From Campylobacteraceae bacterium (GTDB lineage: Bacteria; Campylobacterota; Campylobacteria; Campylobacterales; Sulfurovaceae): a stretch of 9,293 nucleotides of DNA. Position numbers and translations under genes: made by a program. Shown in pieces: positions 6,952 to 9,293 of the stretch. Within the stretch, counting starts at the first letter, position 1. The number at the start of each line of letters is the position of its first letter. The stretch is from the NCBI GenBank assembly GCA_026985495.1, contig JALSQJ010000170.1, forward strand, positions 1-9,293. The letters are read 5' to 3'. The notes beneath the pieces were generated by a model. It made no database searches. It saw nothing but the letters and a program-made list of their open reading frames with translations, and was not told the DNA's origin.

Positions 6952-7401
6952 ATGAATGAACAACAATACATGGAAAAGTTAAATCAAGCTCATCAAGCTA
7001 CTGGTGGAGGAATGCAAAAGTCTGGTTATGCAGATACAATGGGACAAAGTGCTTACTATAGAGATATTCCTTTGGACAATGTAGAGTCGGCAACCTCTGC
7101 TTCTCACCCTATACCTTACCTAGAGTTAGGAAGTAGTTTTACAATTGGTTTGGCTGTTGGTTTTTTTGTAAAAAAGAGCTTTAAAGCAGTACTATTTATT
7201 TTAGGTTTTGCACTTATTACTATGTTCTTTATGGAGTCACAAGGTATCTTTACCATTAATGATAAAGTTCTTGAACAGAGCATTGCACAAGGTAGTGACT
7301 ACTTTCAGTTTTTAGTAGCGTCGGTTAAAGAGCGTATTACCTCTTTTCAAACAGGTGTTGGAGCATTAGCTGGTTTTGTAGTTGGACTAAAACTTGGATA
7401 G
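6952..7401 (+). CDS. FUN14-family small membrane protein of unknown function
   Basis: This 149-residue protein has a soluble, Gln/Gly/Ser-rich N-terminus (1-55) without a signal peptide, then a FUN14-like region. Residues 59-78 contain a glycine-zipper helix (G60, G66, G70) ending in KK and another Lys at 78. A second hydrophobic helix spans about 79-94, a loop with GIFTIND lies at about 98-104, and a final glycine-rich helix covers about 133-148. The GSSF-G-x3-G-FFVKKSFK pattern is typical of bacterial and mitochondrial FUN14 domains. Mitochondrial FUNDC1 is a mitophagy receptor, while the bacterial role is not established to my knowledge. The ATG is preceded by AAGGA at 5-nt spacing. It lies between the MTHFR gene and lpxB, and its TAG stop is only 3 nt from the lpxB start, which hints at an inner-membrane or lipid-related job. 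Confidence 0.75.
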   Translation: MNEQQYMEKLNQAHQATGGGMQKSGYADTMGQSAYYRDIPLDNVESATSASHPIPYLELGSSFTIGLAVGFFVKKSFKAVLFILGFALITMFFMESQGIFTINDKVLEQSIAQGSDYFQFLVASVKERITSFQTGVGALAGFVVGLKLG

Positions 7402-7404
7402 TCT

Positions 7405-8433
7405 GTGAAAATCTTAGTATCAGCACTAGAACCATCTTCTAATCTACACCTAAAAGAGGTTCTAAAACATACCCAAGATATTGAACTTTTGGGTATTTTT
7501 GATAAATCACTTGGAAATCCCCTTTACGATGTCTCACAAATGGCAATTATGGGTTTAGTTGATGCTATTAAAAAACTTCGTTGGTTCTTTAAAGTAGCTG
7601 ATGAGATGGTTAAACTTGCCAAAGATGCTGATAAGATTCTACTTATGGACTCTTCTGGATTTAACTTGCCTTTGGCAAAAAAGCTAAAAATTGCCTATCC
7701 AGATAAAGAGATAATCTACTACATTCTACCTCAAATATGGGCAAGTCGTCCAAAACGTTCTAAAAAGCTAGAACTCTATTGTGACAAACTTTTAGGTATT
7801 TTACCCTTTGAAGTTGACTACTACCAAACAAAAGCTCAATATGTTGGTCACCCTCTTTTAGATGAGATTAAAATAACTAACCATAAAAGAGACTATATTG
7901 CCTTTATGCCAGGTAGTCGAAAAGGAGAAATCTCTAAACTACTTCCTATTTTTAAAGAGGTACGTAAAAAACTTTCTCATAAAAAAGCTCTGCTTATTAT
8001 CCCTAGTAGTTTTTCAGATGAGAAGATAACCCAACTCTATGGTGATATCTCTATGTTTAGAGTATATAGAGATACCCATGAGGCATTAGCACAATCAGAA
8101 TTTGCATTTATCTGTTCAGGAACAGCTACACTAGAGTCTGCTCTTATTGGAACTCCTTTTACCCTTGCATTTATTGCTAAAAAGATAGACTACTTCATTG
8201 GTACAAAACTGCTTAACATTACTCATGTTGGCTTAGCCAATATAATACTTCAACACTACAATAATACTACTCTACACAATGAGTTACTACAAGAGAGTGT
8301 AACGGTTGATAATCTACTCAAAGAGTATTATGAGAATAATAGAGAGAAGTTTTCTTTAAAAGCTAGTGAATTAAGAGCCTATTTATCTCATGGTAGCTCA
8401 AAAAATGTCGCTTTTTTATTAAAAAACAATTAA
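7405..8433 (+). CDS. lpxB: Lipid A disaccharide synthase
   Basis: This peripheral membrane glycosyltransferase (GT19) joins UDP-2,3-diacylglucosamine and lipid X to give the lipid A disaccharide. At 342 residues it is shorter than E. coli LpxB (382). Visible signatures are AIMG (47-50), MDSSGFN (81-87, Asp82 aligning with E. coli Asp98), LPQIWAS (108-114), YVGHP (146-150), MPGSRKGEI (168-176), SGTATLES (238-245) and ELLQES (293-298). The N-terminal glycine-rich GETSGD of E. coli is replaced by LEPSSN (8-13), which I believe is a campylobacterotal trait. The start is GTG at 7405. It follows the FUN14 stop by one codon in the same frame, with a weak GGA as ribosome binding site, so translation is probably coupled to the upstream gene. 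No other lpx gene is present in the window. Confidence 0.93.
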   Translation: MKILVSALEPSSNLHLKEVLKHTQDIELLGIFDKSLGNPLYDVSQMAIMGLVDAIKKLRWFFKVADEMVKLAKDADKILLMDSSGFNLPLAKKLKIAYPDKEIIYYILPQIWASRPKRSKKLELYCDKLLGILPFEVDYYQTKAQYVGHPLLDEIKITNHKRDYIAFMPGSRKGEISKLLPIFKEVRKKLSHKKALLIIPSSFSDEKITQLYGDISMFRVYRDTHEALAQSEFAFICSGTATLESALIGTPFTLAFIAKKIDYFIGTKLLNITHVGLANIILQHYNNTTLHNELLQESVTVDNLLKEYYENNREKFSLKASELRAYLSHGSSKNVAFLLKNN

Positions 8434-8445
8434 AATTCGTTAATA

Positions 8446-8451
8446 TATACT
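8446..8451 (+). promoter_or_regulatory. Weak candidate -10 box upstream of the oxidoreductase gene
   Basis: TATACT lies 27 nt before the ATG at 8479, inside the 45-nt AT-rich gap after lpxB. No -35 box is visible. Co-transcription with lpxB is equally plausible, and no terminator is seen in the gap. Confidence 0.3.
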
Positions 8452-8478
8452 TTATCTAATTGTTAAAAAGGAAATAGT

Positions 8479-9293
8479 ATGCAAGATGTTTATGATATTA
8501 TTGTTATTGGTGGAGGACCTGGTGGAATTGGTGCTGTTGTTGAAGCAAAAGAGCTAGGAGTAAAAAGAGTTCTTCTTATTGAAAAGACAGAGAACCACTC
8601 TCATACCATTCGTAAGTTTTACAAAGATAAAAAACGTGTCGATAAAGATTGGCAAGGACAAAGTGTAGAGCTTGAAGGAAATATTGAGTTTGCAGATGGC
8701 ACAAAAGAGAGTACGCTTGATTATTTTGACACACTTTTAGATGATAAGCTTATTGATACAAAATTTAACTGTGAAGTTTTAAAGGTTAAGAGAGATAATG
8801 AACTCTTTACTGTTGCAACATCAGATGGTGAGTTTCAATCTAAATATGTTATAGTCAGTATTGGTCGTATGGGAAAACCAAACAAACCTAACTATAAAAT
8901 TCCTGCCTCAATACGCTCACAAGTAAACTACACTTTAGATAAATGTTCTAATGGAGAGAAGATATTAGTTGTAGGTGGTGGAGACTCTGCTGTAGAGTAT
9001 GCTTGTGAACTTAGCCAAAGCAATAGTGTTACATTAACCTATAGAAGAGAGAGTTTAAGAAGACCAAATCCTACCAATCAAAACATGATAAAAGAGTATG
9101 CTAAAGATGGAAGAGTAAAACTTAAACTCAATATAGATATTGAAGGATTAGATAGTGAACATGGTAAAGTTAAAGTAAACTATAGTGATGGAACATCTGA
9201 ACTCTTTGACCGTGCTATATATGCTATTGGAGGAACTACACCAAAAGAGTTTTTAAAAGCTTGTGGTATAACTCTTGATAGCAAAGGAGAGCC
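8479..9293 (+). CDS. Thioredoxin-reductase-like NADPH/FAD oxidoreductase (3' end outside window)
   Basis: About 271 codons are visible. The N-terminus IIVIGGGPGGIGA (7-19) is a Rossmann FAD-binding motif, with VLLIEK (31-36) ending the second strand. ATG-type motifs appear as VSIGRMGKP (126-134) and YAIGGTTP (248-255). A second nucleotide-binding motif, VVGGGDSAVE (164-173), is followed by YRRESLRR (188-195). Its arginines resemble the HRRxxxR of thioredoxin reductase and suggest NADPH preference. The CxxC pair that thioredoxin reductases carry just before the second GxGxxA motif is absent from the visible part: Cys98, Cys156, Cys176 and Cys262 are isolated. It is therefore probably a TrxB-like or YpdA-like flavoprotein with a different acceptor. 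The exact substrate is unknown. The ATG has AAGGA at a good distance, 45 nt after lpxB. Confidence 0.85.
   Translation, partial: MQDVYDIIVIGGGPGGIGAVVEAKELGVKRVLLIEKTENHSHTIRKFYKDKKRVDKDWQGQSVELEGNIEFADGTKESTLDYFDTLLDDKLIDTKFNCEVLKVKRDNELFTVATSDGEFQSKYVIVSIGRMGKPNKPNYKIPASIRSQVNYTLDKCSNGEKILVVGGGDSAVEYACELSQSNSVTLTYRRESLRRPNPTNQNMIKEYAKDGRVKLKLNIDIEGLDSEHGKVKVNYSDGTSELFDRAIYAIGGTTPKEFLKACGITLDSKGE

Noticed and set aside
1..9293. Possible mobile island, CRISPR, toxin-antitoxin or defence system
   Set aside because: No transposase, integrase, spaced direct repeats, tRNA or defence-type domain was seen. Every sizeable frame belongs to a housekeeping or common membrane protein family.

Overview
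The window looks like ordinary, AT-rich chromosomal DNA from a campylobacterotal (epsilonproteobacterial) bacterium, plausibly near Sulfurimonas or Sulfurovum. This is inferred from protein style, not from a database search: the PycB/OadA type of carboxyltransferase, an LpxB beginning with an ALEPSSN-like segment in place of the usual glycine-rich GETSGD-type motif, a short SerB without an ACT domain, AAGG-type ribosome binding sites and very compact gene spacing. There is no tRNA, rRNA, CRISPR array, insertion sequence, phage gene or integrase.

Layout. A divergent junction at 5853-5989 splits the window. Leftward, on the minus strand, run serB (phosphoserine phosphatase), uppP (undecaprenyl-diphosphate phosphatase), a DEAD-box RNA helicase, then oadG, oadA and oadB, the three subunits of a sodium-pumping biotin-dependent decarboxylase. 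oadB runs off the left edge. Rightward, on the plus strand, run a methylenetetrahydrofolate reductase family gene, a small FUN14-family membrane protein, lpxB (lipid A disaccharide synthase) and a thioredoxin-reductase-like NADPH/FAD oxidoreductase that runs off the right edge.

Spacing. uppP to helicase is 12 nt, oadG to oadA 15 nt, oadA to oadB 3 nt, and FUN14 to lpxB 3 nt, so these pairs are almost certainly co-transcribed. The helicase starts with TTG and lpxB with GTG. The larger gaps are 65 nt (helicase-oadG), 106 nt (serB-uppP), 137 nt (serB-MTHFR) and 45 nt (lpxB-oxidoreductase). They hold candidate promoters and two small palindromic elements. No stretch over 300 bases lacks a gene.

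Function. The genes cover central metabolism (oxaloacetate decarboxylation coupled to Na+ export, serine, one-carbon folate), envelope assembly (undecaprenyl carrier recycling, lipid A) and RNA handling. I found no clear new defence, mobile or secondary-metabolite system. The points most worth a second look are the FUN14-LpxB coupling, the long secreted-type N-terminus on OadB, the inverted repeat around the probable oad promoter, and the cysteine-poor NADPH oxidoreductase.
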